From the NCBI GenBank assembly GCA_937919205.1, contig CALFOZ010000231.1, positions 1-39,551 of the forward strand: DNA of 39,551 nt, written 5' to 3'. Both the position numbers and the translations under genes were made by a program. This document shows, one piece after another, positions 28,794-37,881 of the stretch. The notes beneath the pieces were generated by a model, which searched no databases, was not told the origin of the DNA, and saw nothing but the letters and a program-made list of their open reading frames with translations. Source of the DNA: an uncultured Planctomycetia bacterium (GTDB lineage Bacteria; Planctomycetota; Phycisphaerae; Phycisphaerales; SM1A02). Numbering within the stretch: the stretch's first letter is position 1; every line of letters begins with the position of its first letter.

Positions 28794-29714
28794 TCACGCC
28801 GCGGAGGCCGGGCATTCCCGCGCCACCCGAAGCAACCATTTTTCACGCAACTGTCGAGTTAAAATACCTGGTTTTGCGCCGCCAATAGTGGCTTTTTCCA
28901 CCCGCACCACGGGCAATACGCCCCATGCGGCATTGGTTAAAAAACATTCCTCCGCGGCCAACACATCATCAATTGTCAACGATTTGCAATGCACTTGCAC
29001 GCCTTGCTCCTGGGCAATTTCAATCACAGTTCGGCGCGAAATTCCCGGCAACACGGGGCTGGAATTGTCCTCGTCGCCAGATGGCGGCGTGAGCAATTCT
29101 CCTGCCTTGACCAGAAAAACATTGCTGGTGCAACCGCACGCCAAATGTCCGCGCGTGTCAAACCAAATCGACTCGCTGGCGCCATTTCGAGCCGCTTGCC
29201 GCAAGGCGAACAACCGTGGCCAATACGCCAAAGTTTTATGCGCCGCGAATCGATCGGAATGTGAAACCCGTTGATCTGAAACCATCACGCCCACGCCGCG
29301 CTCAAACAACTCCGCTGGAAATGGCGTGGCCGCCGTTGCCACAATCAACAATGTTGGGTTGGTCTGCACCGGCGCTGGCTCTGTGACGCCATCACCGCCG
29401 GCTTCTTTTGCGGCGCGCAACATATTCACAACGCCGCCAGTAAGCGTGATGCGAATTCGCGCGTCACTCTCACCCCACTTTGCAACCACTTCGCCCACCG
29501 CTTGCGCCAAAGGTTCAATATGCAACGAACTCATCAACTCCAACTCCGTGGCGCTACGACGCAAGCGCTCCAAATGATCCAGCAAGCGAAACACTTTGCC
29601 ATTTTTGGCTTGCAGGGTTTCGAACAATCCCACTCCATGTTGCAAGCCCGCATCCAGTGGAGATAGCGCGGCGTTGTCGGAGGTCATAAACGAACCGTTG
29701 AACCAGATCACCAT
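28794..29714 (-). CDS. Class IV PLP-dependent aminotransferase (IlvE/Dat/PabC superfamily)
   Basis: MVIWFNGSFMTSDNAALSPLDAGLQHGVGLFETLQAKNGKVFRLLDHLERL; HKTLAYWPRLFALRQA; GHLACGCTSNVFLV. The track start at 29732 is also possible. Confidence 0.87.
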   Translation of the reverse strand: MVIWFNGSFMTSDNAALSPLDAGLQHGVGLFETLQAKNGKVFRLLDHLERLRRSATELELMSSLHIEPLAQAVGEVVAKWGESDARIRITLTGGVVNMLRAAKEAGGDGVTEPAPVQTNPTLLIVATAATPFPAELFERGVGVMVSDQRVSHSDRFAAHKTLAYWPRLFALRQAARNGASESIWFDTRGHLACGCTSNVFLVKAGELLTPPSGDEDNSSPVLPGISRRTVIEIAQEQGVQVHCKSLTIDDVLAAEECFLTNAAWGVLPVVRVEKATIGGAKPGILTRQLREKWLLRVARECPASAA

Positions 29715-29747
29715 GCCTACAAGGTAACGCATGCCAAAAAGAAAACC

Positions 29748-29771
29748 GGGCTTTCAACGTGTTGAAAGCCC
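29748..29771 (-). terminator. Rho-independent terminator (minus strand), downstream of the anti-sigma gene
   Basis: Minus strand reads GGGCTTTCAAC-AC-GTTGAAAGCCC followed by GGTTTTCTTTTT. Confidence 0.85.
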
Positions 29772-29829
29772 AGCTTTAAGTTTGCCAATGAAATCCGCGA
29801 GATGCGCGGCGATCCAATCAGATTCAACA

Positions 29830-30735
29830 TTAAACGTTTCGAACACTTCGCATCACAACTTGCTTGTTCGCGTCGACTAACTGCAGTTCTAGCGCCCCTT
29901 GGAAATTCTTAGATTCGAAGCGTGCTCCAGTAATCTTGCCGCCACCTGTGAGTTTGCCCAGAATTGTCACGCCATCGCCTGACTTCACTTGCAATGTGTA
30001 TTCACCATTCGCAGGCAAGCCATAGGCTTGAAAGAACGACTCGCCAGTCTTCATCACCATCAATGTTCCACTGCAATTGAACTCGGCGCGCGTGGCCGTG
30101 AAAGACCAATTCTCACACGGGGCCGTCAAGAATGTTTCAAGGCTCGGACCAAGCAACGTGTTTAATTCTTTATGCGCGCTGTCACCCTGCGCCAATTGCG
30201 TGATCTTCATTGCTTGATTCGCGATCAAGCTCAGCCAAAAGAATGTTGCAAGAAGCGACGCGGCCAAGCCAACGGTGGCGGCGCGCCACACCATCAGCGA
30301 ACGATTCATTGAGCGAATACGAATTGCGCGACGCTCAACCTGCAAGTGCTTTTCAACGTCGTCAAAATCCTCAACGCTTCGCATTGAATTGGATTCCACC
30401 GGCGATTTTTCCGCACGCGCCTTGCGCAACGCGCCAATGGTTGCGATGGGTGCGAGCCCTTGGCTTGCGTCATCAATTTCGGCCAAGACCGCGCCAATCA
30501 CTTTGTTGCGCAGGAAGGCAGGTGGTTCCTCATCGGAAACCAATTGAAGATCAGCGGCAATGCTGGCTTGCAAGGCGCGAATTTCTTCTTGCACCATGCG
30601 TGGAGCTTCTAAAAAGCTTCGGCTGAAATAAGCGGCTTCATCAGCCTCGAGCATTCCCAAAGCATCCAAAGAGGCCATTTCAAGCATTTCATCTCGTCGC
30701 ATTGGTTCCGGAGTAGTCATTGGTTCAATCTCCAT
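29830..30735 (-). CDS. Anti-sigma factor (RskA-like), single TM
   Basis: N-terminal helical domain, single TM (VWRAATVGLAASLLATFFWLSLIAN), C-terminal RskA-like domain with YGLPANGEYTLQVKSGDGVTILGKLTGG; lies beyond an ECF sigma gene. Confidence 0.75.
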   Translation of the reverse strand: MEIEPMTTPEPMRRDEMLEMASLDALGMLEADEAAYFSRSFLEAPRMVQEEIRALQASIAADLQLVSDEEPPAFLRNKVIGAVLAEIDDASQGLAPIATIGALRKARAEKSPVESNSMRSVEDFDDVEKHLQVERRAIRIRSMNRSLMVWRAATVGLAASLLATFFWLSLIANQAMKITQLAQGDSAHKELNTLLGPSLETFLTAPCENWSFTATRAEFNCSGTLMVMKTGESFFQAYGLPANGEYTLQVKSGDGVTILGKLTGGGKITGARFESKNFQGALELQLVDANKQVVMRSVRNV

Positions 30736-31073
30736 CGGCTCAAGAGCACCAGCCCTTTAACCTTGTTTATTTGGCGCATTGCATGAACACGCCAAACACC
30801 CTTTTTGAAGATTCGGTCCTGCAGTCCAACTTAGACCACGAATGAGGAACGAACCCTAAATCAAAAGCCTTTGAAAGCCTTTGCCACTCCCTCATTGTCG
30901 AACACTTATCCGCACCATCCTTGCTGTTGGCTTCATTCAATTTAAATTTTTCGCACATTATGTTCCAGGCACGCCGCCCAAATACCAAATGGAAGCAAAA
31001 AACCACAAATTTGAAGCCCTACCCCAAATTTCCCCTCTAAAAAATAGGAATTCACCAAAGTCCCAAAAATAAA

Positions 31074-31097
31074 ACCTGCGAAGGAAATCCTTCGCAG
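31074..31097 (-). terminator. Rho-independent terminator (minus strand), downstream of the ECF sigma gene
   Basis: Minus strand CCTGCGAAGGA-TT-TCCTTCGCAGG followed by TTTTATTTTTGGG. Confidence 0.88.
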
Positions 31098-31154
31098 GTC
31101 AATGTTTACTATATATACAAATCTACAGTCAACCAGTTTAAAATATGAACACAA

Positions 31155-31739
31155 TCACGCCAGTTCTTCTGCTGAACCGCCAATTCGATCACGTAAGCGC
31201 GTCAAACCACGGCTCAGCGCGCTTTTAACCGTTCCAAGTGGAACATTTAATTGCTCGCTGACCTCACGCAGGGTGAATCCCTTTAAGTAAGCGCGTTCGA
31301 TCACTTCGCGTTGCAATTCTGGCAACTCTGCAATCTTGGCATGAATGGCGCTATTGCCCTCGCTGGCCACCATAGGTTTGGTGACCTCATTGGAACGCTC
31401 ATTGAGTTGCTTAAAACTAGCATTTTCTGGCTCAAATCCCAGTGTTTCTGGGCGTGAGCTCTTGCGACGCAATTTGTCGATCAAGTGGCGCCGGGTGAGC
31501 AACATCACCCATGTCACCAATCGCGCTCTGCGAAAGTCAAAACGATCGGCAGTCTTCCAAAGTTGCACAAAAATGTCTTGAACCGCATCTTCAGCCTCGG
31601 CGCGGCGGGTCAATACTTGACGCGCCGACTTAAACACCAAAGCACCAAATGCATCATATAACTCCGCGATTGCGGCTTCATCACCTGAAGCAACTTTCGA
31701 CATAAAAACCCACTCTTCTTCGCCTGATTGAAAGGTCAT
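31155..31739 (-). CDS. ECF-type RNA polymerase sigma factor
   Basis: Region 2 AEDAVQDIFVQLWKTADRFDFRRARLVTWVMLLTRRHLID; region 4 ELPELQREVIERAYLKGFTLREVSEQLNVPLGTVKSALSRGLTRLRD. Confidence 0.94.
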   Translation of the reverse strand: MTFQSGEEEWVFMSKVASGDEAAIAELYDAFGALVFKSARQVLTRRAEAEDAVQDIFVQLWKTADRFDFRRARLVTWVMLLTRRHLIDKLRRKSSRPETLGFEPENASFKQLNERSNEVTKPMVASEGNSAIHAKIAELPELQREVIERAYLKGFTLREVSEQLNVPLGTVKSALSRGLTRLRDRIGGSAEELA

Positions 31740-31925
31740 TTTCCACTCCTCCTGGTTGTAAGCGGTTCCCTTAATTAGGAACCACCATGAACTGAACTTA
31801 ATACGATATTTAGAAAAGTCACGAAGAATTTGAAATATTTTTGTACTTTTGTAAAAAACGTGTCAAGATTCTTGCAGAGGCTTGGATTTGGGCAGTTCTT
31901 TTACTTTACTCAAAGACCGAATCGG

Positions 31926-32708
31926 ATGAAAACCCCTGCCAACGCATCTTTGCGCACAGCGAACCGCTCCTTCCAAATAGCGGCTGGTTTTAGTCTTATT
32001 GAATTATTAATAACGTTGGCCATCATCGCAATTTTATTCAGCATCATGATGCCCACGTTCTCCATCGTGCGCAATTCCGCTCAAAAATTAATGTGCATGA
32101 ACAACATGCGCGCCATTCATTACGGAATTCAGGGCTACGCAGGCGCCAACAGTCGACGCTTTCCGCTGAGTCAACACGCATTTGAAAATCGCTATCAGCA
32201 AACAATGGCCATGAGCGCGATCAAAAATCCATTGGTTGATTTGCAACAAGAATGGGATGGGCTCGGTCGGCTGAAGGTGGAAGGCTATTTAGACGATTGC
32301 AAATGTTTATATTGCGCTTCGCATCATGGGCTTCATCCGTATGAGGATTACGAATCCGACTTTGTGAGCGAAAAACAGGTGCCCACTGCGGGCAACAGAT
32401 TGATCTTTACCAATTATCAATATTTTGATCGCAAGCCAAGCAGTAGCCAGAATTCATTTCGACTTGATTCGGTCGGCCAGGAAACAATTGTCGTGAGCGA
32501 CGGTTTGCGAACCAAAAGTGATTTCAACCACACAACTGGTGGCAACGCGCTTCGTGGTGATGGACATATTGCTTGGTTTGGAACTAAGAGCCTTGGATAC
32601 AATTTGCAACTGCTTCCAGAAGATCAAACAGAGATTGCCAATCCGACCGAGCAAGTGAAATTATTCTCCGGCATCTGGACTTCCATTCAACTTGACGTGA
32701 ATAAATAA
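31926..32708 (+). CDS. Type II pseudopilin / DUF1559-like protein with H-X9-DG motif
   Basis: Prepilin motif AAGFSLIELLITLAIIAILFSIMMP; C-terminal H-TTGGNALRG-DGHIAWFG. Start corrected from the track start at 31830. Confidence 0.85.
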   Translation: MKTPANASLRTANRSFQIAAGFSLIELLITLAIIAILFSIMMPTFSIVRNSAQKLMCMNNMRAIHYGIQGYAGANSRRFPLSQHAFENRYQQTMAMSAIKNPLVDLQQEWDGLGRLKVEGYLDDCKCLYCASHHGLHPYEDYESDFVSEKQVPTAGNRLIFTNYQYFDRKPSSSQNSFRLDSVGQETIVVSDGLRTKSDFNHTTGGNALRGDGHIAWFGTKSLGYNLQLLPEDQTEIANPTEQVKLFSGIWTSIQLDVNK

Positions 32709-32735
32709 TCTTCGCAATCCAGTAGATTTCGCGGC

Positions 32736-33803
32736 TTAACGCGGTCGCAACGACACTATATTCATTCGATGCTTTGAAACTCCGGGGTTCGCCGTGACGC
32801 TTGAAATAGCGCGCATGTCTGGTGTCAGCAACACATGATCAATGGACCACAGCGGAAAGAGCCGCGGCCACGAGGTGCGCAAGCCCGAACCGGCCTGCGC
32901 CCATGAGTCGTAAAAGTTTGTAAAGACCCGCGAAAGAATCAAACTACCCGGCAAGGCGTTGAAATCGCCAGCGACAATATCAACATCGCCAAGATCGCCG
33001 CGATGTACGGCCGTCAAAAGTTCTTGCGCCACTTGCATGCGCGACAATGTTGGCTTGCTTGGCAAATCAACCATGGCAATGCGAAGCGCTCGACCATTCC
33101 ACGATGGCGGCCGCACAACAAACTTTGCCAGCCAAATCATGTTGTTGCCAGTGCCGGTGACAGCAATCACCCTGGCTTCTTCAATTGGAAATGTTGTCAC
33201 GCACGCAAATGGCCCCGCGCCAGCGCTGAAAAATTGCGGACCCGCCCATTGGCGCACGCAATTTTGCGTGGTGATTGAACCGCGGTTGCTGATTAAAAAT
33301 AAATCCACGTCATGCTCCGCGCAAATAGTCGCAAGCGCCGTCATGCTACGCGGATCGTTGCCGCTTGGATGATCCGTGTTCCACTGCACAATGCAAATGT
33401 CTTGCGGTGATGGCGCGACATGATCTGTCCACGGTCGAAATTCTCCGCGCACCGCGGCGCCACACGCCAACGCCGCGCACGCCAAGCCACCCCACCTGCG
33501 CACACGATGTCGACGACGATCGCCTGCGCGACAGGCCAGCCAGACAAGCCCAAACGCTACAACGCCTAAAGTTGGAATCCAAGAAATCCACTGCACGAGA
33601 CTGTTTCTGTCCCCAATGATCCGTCCGATACCCCAGACAAAAAAGAGGCTGAACCACATGGCGTCAATGGCACGTGCCGCCCAATCCCAACGCGTGTAGA
33701 GGACTTTGGACGGGGTCGTCACTTCCACGGTGTGCGCGGACGCTTCGGTCATGCCAACAGTTCCACGGGTGCCGCTTTGGCAGAACGCTGACATGCAAGG
33801 CAT
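32736..33803 (-). CDS. Endonuclease/exonuclease/phosphatase (EEP)-fold membrane protein, atypical active site
   Basis: N-terminal TM segments, then ICIVQWNTDH, VDIVAGDFNALPGS, LWSIDHVLLTPD, SKHRMN. Start uncertain (33803 or 33752). Confidence 0.75.
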   Translation of the reverse strand: MPCMSAFCQSGTRGTVGMTEASAHTVEVTTPSKVLYTRWDWAARAIDAMWFSLFFVWGIGRIIGDRNSLVQWISWIPTLGVVAFGLVWLACRAGDRRRHRVRRWGGLACAALACGAAVRGEFRPWTDHVAPSPQDICIVQWNTDHPSGNDPRSMTALATICAEHDVDLFLISNRGSITTQNCVRQWAGPQFFSAGAGPFACVTTFPIEEARVIAVTGTGNNMIWLAKFVVRPPSWNGRALRIAMVDLPSKPTLSRMQVAQELLTAVHRGDLGDVDIVAGDFNALPGSLILSRVFTNFYDSWAQAGSGLRTSWPRLFPLWSIDHVLLTPDMRAISSVTANPGVSKHRMNIVSLRPR

Positions 33804-33870
33804 CGTAAATAGTGGATTTGCGGCAACATGCTTGTTCTATCGGCTTACAAAGCGCAAATGAATGGGCTTT

Positions 33871-33946
33871 CTTGAAAAGAGAATCAGATTCTAATATGTT
33901 TGGCATCGCTCTTGCACTATGTAATTGTCCACCCAATTTCGTGGAC
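33871..33946 (+). promoter_or_regulatory. dnaK promoter/leader region: CTTGAAA...CTAATAT, sigma54-like TTGGCA-N6-TTGCA, and 5'UTR hairpin
   Basis: CTTGAAA 33871-33877; TGGCATCGCTCTTGCA 33901-33916 (GG and GC separated by 10 nt); GTCCAC-CCAATTTC-GTGGAC 33927-33946; AAGGA before the ATG at 33964. Confidence 0.5.
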
Positions 33947-33963
33947 AGAAAAGGAACACAACA

Positions 33964-35868
33964 ATGGCTGGAAAAATTATTGGAATCGATTTAGGAACAA
34001 CAAACTCATGCGTCTCCGTGATGGAGGGCGGTCAACCCAAAGTGTTGATCAACGCTTCGGGCAGTCGCACAACGCCAAGCGTTGTCGGTTTCACCGAGAA
34101 GGGCGAGCGGCTTGTTGGCCAACCCGCGCGCCATCAACAAGTGACCAATCCAAAGAACACCGTGTTCAGTATCAAGCGCTTCATGGGTCGCCGTCATAGC
34201 GAAGTGGAAGGCGAAGAGAAGATGGTGCCCTACGCGGTCACCGGTGGCTCGCAAGATTTGGTCAAGGTTGAAATTCGCGGCAAGGAATACACGCCGCCAG
34301 AAATTAGCGCCATGATTTTGCAAGAGCTGAAGAAAGTGGCTGAAGATTATCTGGGCGAGAAAGTGGATCGCGCGGTCATCACTGTGCCGGCGTATTTCAA
34401 TGACAGCCAACGCCAAGCCACCAAGGACGCCGGCGAAATCGCTGGCCTGCAAGTGGAGCGCATCATCAATGAGCCAACCGCCGCGGCGCTGGCGTATGGT
34501 TTGGAAAAGAAAAAGAACGGCCGCATTGCGGTGTTTGATTTAGGCGGCGGAACATTCGACGTGAGTATTTTGGATATTGGTGACGGCGTGTTTGAAGTCA
34601 TGGGCACCAACGGCGACGGCCACTTGGGTGGCGACGACTTTGATCAGCGCTTGATCGATTTCATCGCCGAGGAATTCCGCAAGAAGGAAGGCATTGATGT
34701 CCGCAAGGACGCGATGGCTTTGCAACGACTGAAGGAAGCCGCTGAAAAAGCCAAGATTGAGTTGTCCAATCAACTTGAAACCGTGGTGAATTTGCCGTTT
34801 ATCACAGCGGATCAAAGTGGTCCGCGCCATTTGCAAGTGACCGTGACGCGTTCGCGCTTTGAGGACATGTGCAAAGATTTGTTCGATCGTTTGCGTGGTC
34901 CATGCGAGCAAGCGTTGCGTGACGCCAAGTTGTCGCCCAAGGAAATCCAAGAAGTGGTCATGGTTGGTGGATCCATTCGCATTCCAAAGGTGCAAGACAT
35001 TGCCAAGGATATTTTCCAAACGCAAGAACTTGATCGCAGTATCAACCCTGATGAAGTGGTTGCCATTGGCGCCGCCATTCAGGGCGCCGTGTTGCAAGGC
35101 GATGTGAAGGATGTTCTTCTGCTTGATGTCACTCCACTTTCGCTTGGCGTGGAAACGCTCGGCGGCGTGATGACCAAGTTGATTCAGAGCAACACCACCA
35201 TTCCAACCAGCAAGAAGGAAACGTTCTCAACGGCCGCTGACAATCAAACCAGCGTCACCATTCACGTGATGCAGGGCGAGCGCGAGTTTGCCGCTGACAA
35301 TCGCAGTTTGGGTCGTTTCGACTTGACGGGAATTGGTTCAGCGCCGCGTGGATTGCCGCAAATTGAAGTTGAGTTTGCCATTGACGCCAACGGAATCTTG
35401 AATGTTTCCGCCACCGACAAGGCCACCAGCACCAAGAAGGAAATCCGCATCACTGGCTCGAGTGGTTTGAGCAAGGAAGAAGTGGCGCGCATGCGTCAAG
35501 AGGCGGAGCAAAATGCCGCGGCCGACAAGACTCGGCGCGAACTCATCGACCTGCGCAATCAGGGCGAGGCGTTGGCGTACTCCACCAAGAAAAGTTTGGA
35601 GGAGCACGGCGGAAAGATTTCGCAGGAGAGCCGTGGCAAAGTTGAAAGCGCGTTGTCAAACCTAGAGGACAAACTCAAGGGCGAGGACAAGGCAGCCATT
35701 CAAGCGGCCATGAAGAACTTGAATGATGCCGCAATGGAACTTGGTAAAGCCGTGTACGAGGCCAGTTCGGCAGGTCAAAAGCCTGGCGAAGGCGCGGACG
35801 CGGGTAAGCCAGCCGGCGGCAAAGAAGATGTGATTGACGCCGAGTTTGAAGTGAATGATCAGAAGTAA
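33964..35868 (+). CDS. dnaK: Chaperone DnaK (Hsp70)
   Basis: [77 protein letters not shown]. Start at MAGKIIG, not the track start at 33925. Confidence 0.98.
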   Translation: MAGKIIGIDLGTTNSCVSVMEGGQPKVLINASGSRTTPSVVGFTEKGERLVGQPARHQQVTNPKNTVFSIKRFMGRRHSEVEGEEKMVPYAVTGGSQDLVKVEIRGKEYTPPEISAMILQELKKVAEDYLGEKVDRAVITVPAYFNDSQRQATKDAGEIAGLQVERIINEPTAAALAYGLEKKKNGRIAVFDLGGGTFDVSILDIGDGVFEVMGTNGDGHLGGDDFDQRLIDFIAEEFRKKEGIDVRKDAMALQRLKEAAEKAKIELSNQLETVVNLPFITADQSGPRHLQVTVTRSRFEDMCKDLFDRLRGPCEQALRDAKLSPKEIQEVVMVGGSIRIPKVQDIAKDIFQTQELDRSINPDEVVAIGAAIQGAVLQGDVKDVLLLDVTPLSLGVETLGGVMTKLIQSNTTIPTSKKETFSTAADNQTSVTIHVMQGEREFAADNRSLGRFDLTGIGSAPRGLPQIEVEFAIDANGILNVSATDKATSTKKEIRITGSSGLSKEEVARMRQEAEQNAAADKTRRELIDLRNQGEALAYSTKKSLEEHGGKISQESRGKVESALSNLEDKLKGEDKAAIQAAMKNLNDAAMELGKAVYEASSAGQKPGEGADAGKPAGGKEDVIDAEFEVNDQK

Positions 35869-35893
35869 CCCGCTTCTACATGAGTTGACTTTG

Positions 35894-35925
35894 AAGCCGC
35901 GGAGATATTTCTCCGCGGCTTTTTT
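35894..35925 (+). terminator. Rho-independent terminator of dnaK
   Basis: AAGCCGCGGAG-ATATTT-CTCCGCGGCTT followed by TTTT. Confidence 0.93.
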
Positions 35926-36029
35926 GTGCGCATTTATGTGCGCATTCATGTGAAACGCCACGCCGGAACTGGTATTCGTCAAGGCGCGTACAAGTGGGCG
36001 CATGTGCGCAAGGTGTCTACCATGATGGC

Positions 36030-36773
36030 ATGCGTATTCAACGAGTGGTCTTGTATTTCATAAGCGTGTGCGTGCTTGCGCTTGCATTGGCCGGCGGCGC
36101 AACTGCGCCAACAACTCGCGTGGGATCTGCTTGGCCATTGACAACATGTCCCGTGTGCCTGAAACCACTTGGCGCAACGCCAGTGATCAAAATAATTGAA
36201 GATGTAAAAGATCCCAGCTTAAATGGACGCGAAATTCGTTTTGAAAGCGAAGAATGCGCCGCCACATTTGAAATTGATCGCGCCAAATATCTCAAGCCCG
36301 CCAACGAGCAAATGGTGCGGGAACAATTGCCTCAGTATCCGACGATCAATTGCGTGGTGATGCCCGACGAGTCGCTGGCCGATCCGAACACTCCCAATGC
36401 TGGCAAGGATGAAAATATAATTGTTGGAAATAGATTGGTGCGCACATGTTGCGGACAATGCGCGCGCCGAGTGCGGCGCGATCCAGTGAAGTGGTTGGCG
36501 CAAGTGGACAAGGGAATTGTGGCTGATCAAGGAGCCAAGTACCCATTGAGAGTGTGCGTGATAAGCGGCGCACCATTGCCAGCCGAGCCAGTGAATGTGT
36601 TTATTGGAAGCCGCTTGGTGGAAGTGGCCACGCCCGAAGACGCGCTCAAAGCCCAGCAAAAACCACTCGAAACCTTGGCAAAGCTAGACGCCGCCATTTC
36701 TGCGTTGAAACCAAGCGCTGAAAAAAATCCAACGACAGACGCGCCACCCATCGCCAAACCTGGCGCAAAGTGA
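36030..36773 (+). CDS. Secreted protein with YHS/TRASH-like metal-binding modules
   Basis: Signal peptide; TTCPVCLKPLGATPVIKIIED...GREIRFESEECAATFEIDRAKYL, then IIVGNRLVRTCCGQCARRVRRDPVKWL, then a third, Cys-poor unit. Confidence 0.65.
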   Translation: MRIQRVVLYFISVCVLALALAGGATAPTTRVGSAWPLTTCPVCLKPLGATPVIKIIEDVKDPSLNGREIRFESEECAATFEIDRAKYLKPANEQMVREQLPQYPTINCVVMPDESLADPNTPNAGKDENIIVGNRLVRTCCGQCARRVRRDPVKWLAQVDKGIVADQGAKYPLRVCVISGAPLPAEPVNVFIGSRLVEVATPEDALKAQQKPLETLAKLDAAISALKPSAEKNPTTDAPPIAKPGAK

Positions 36774-36897
36774 TGTGTTGTTGCGCATCTATGCGCGCAA
36801 CTCGCTACGCATGACGAATGAGGCATGCAACGCATCACGACTGCAAGGCATCAAGCTTGACGCCATTTCGGCAGTCAGCACTGTGAATGACTTTCAA

Positions 36898-37869
36898 TTA
36901 GTGTGGCTTGCGCACAAGCAACGCGGTGAACACGCCGGGCCCCGTTGCCACAGGATCACTGGCGAGCAATCGATAGCGTCGTAATTCAAAGCCCGCAACT
37001 TTGGCAAGACGACGAATGGTGTCCGCGGAAAAACCCAAATGCACATGGCCCATACTGGCGGCATACGCGCGCCGATCATGCGCCACCATGTCAACTATGA
37101 ACAAACGGCCGTTGGCTTTGAGCGCACGCGCCACCTCACGCAACGCCGCGTCAATGTCCACAATGTGGTGCAACACAAACATGGCTACGGCCAGATCCAC
37201 TTCGCCATCTTTTAAGGGCAATGCTTCCATACTTCCACGACGAAATTCCACGTGCTTCACATGCGCAAGGCGTTTCTGCGCGGCGTCCAACATTGACTTT
37301 TCACGGTCCACCGCGATCACTTTGCGCACCAGCCCCGCCAACACTTCACTGGCCTCGCCGGTACCGCACCCCACATCGGCGACCACGGTGTCAGGATCCA
37401 AAAGATCAAGCAGAGCGGCGTGGGTGATGTGCGTTCCAAAAAGTTTTTGGCGAACATCGCTCCACTCTCCGCCCACGCGTCCAAAAAAGGCCTGACTGTC
37501 CACGCGACGCGACGCAATCACGCTGTTCATGCGTTGGCGATCTTGTGCGATCTCTGGATGCGTCTGAATACTGTGACGCGCCACTTCCCACAACGCCTTG
37601 GAATCATCGGGCATGGTGATATTGGCCATGCAATACAAACCCGCGGTGCCGTCACTGCGGCGCGCAATCCACCCACCATCAAGCAATGGCTTTAAATGGC
37701 GACTGGCGGTGCTTTGCGGCACTTGCACAATGCGCGCCAACTCGCCAACGCTCAACTCCTCATCGGCTAAAAGATGCAACATGCGCAGGCGCACAACATC
37801 GCCCAGCGCCGTGAATTGACCCAGCAATCGATCGGCGTCACCAATGTTGCGTGCGTTGCGCCGACTCAT
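36898..37869 (-). CDS. ArsR-family HTH regulator fused to a SAM-dependent methyltransferase domain
   Basis: HTH ALGDVVRLRMLHLLADEELSVGELARIVQVPQSTASRHLKPLLDGGWI; MTase motif I VVADVGCGTGEASEVLAGLVRKVIAVD; AVAMFVLHHIVDIDAALREVARALKANGRLFIVD. Confidence 0.92.
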   Translation of the reverse strand: MSRRNARNIGDADRLLGQFTALGDVVRLRMLHLLADEELSVGELARIVQVPQSTASRHLKPLLDGGWIARRSDGTAGLYCMANITMPDDSKALWEVARHSIQTHPEIAQDRQRMNSVIASRRVDSQAFFGRVGGEWSDVRQKLFGTHITHAALLDLLDPDTVVADVGCGTGEASEVLAGLVRKVIAVDREKSMLDAAQKRLAHVKHVEFRRGSMEALPLKDGEVDLAVAMFVLHHIVDIDAALREVARALKANGRLFIVDMVAHDRRAYAASMGHVHLGFSADTIRRLAKVAGFELRRYRLLASDPVATGPGVFTALLVRKPH

Positions 37870-37881
37870 CGCGCCACGAAA

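Noticed and set aside
34540-35097. 185-aa minus-strand ORF opposite dnaK
   Set aside because: Antisense shadow of a highly conserved Hsp70 gene.
35925-35952. Imperfect tandem 12-bp repeat TGTGCGCATTTA/TGTGCGCATTCA/TGTG after the dnaK terminator
   Set aside because: Only about 2.3 copies; too short to support a repeat element or array.
36780-36799. Perfect hairpin GTTGCGCA-TCTA-TGCGCAAC between convergent genes
   Set aside because: No U-tract on either strand, so not called as a terminator; could be a Rho-related or chance palindrome.
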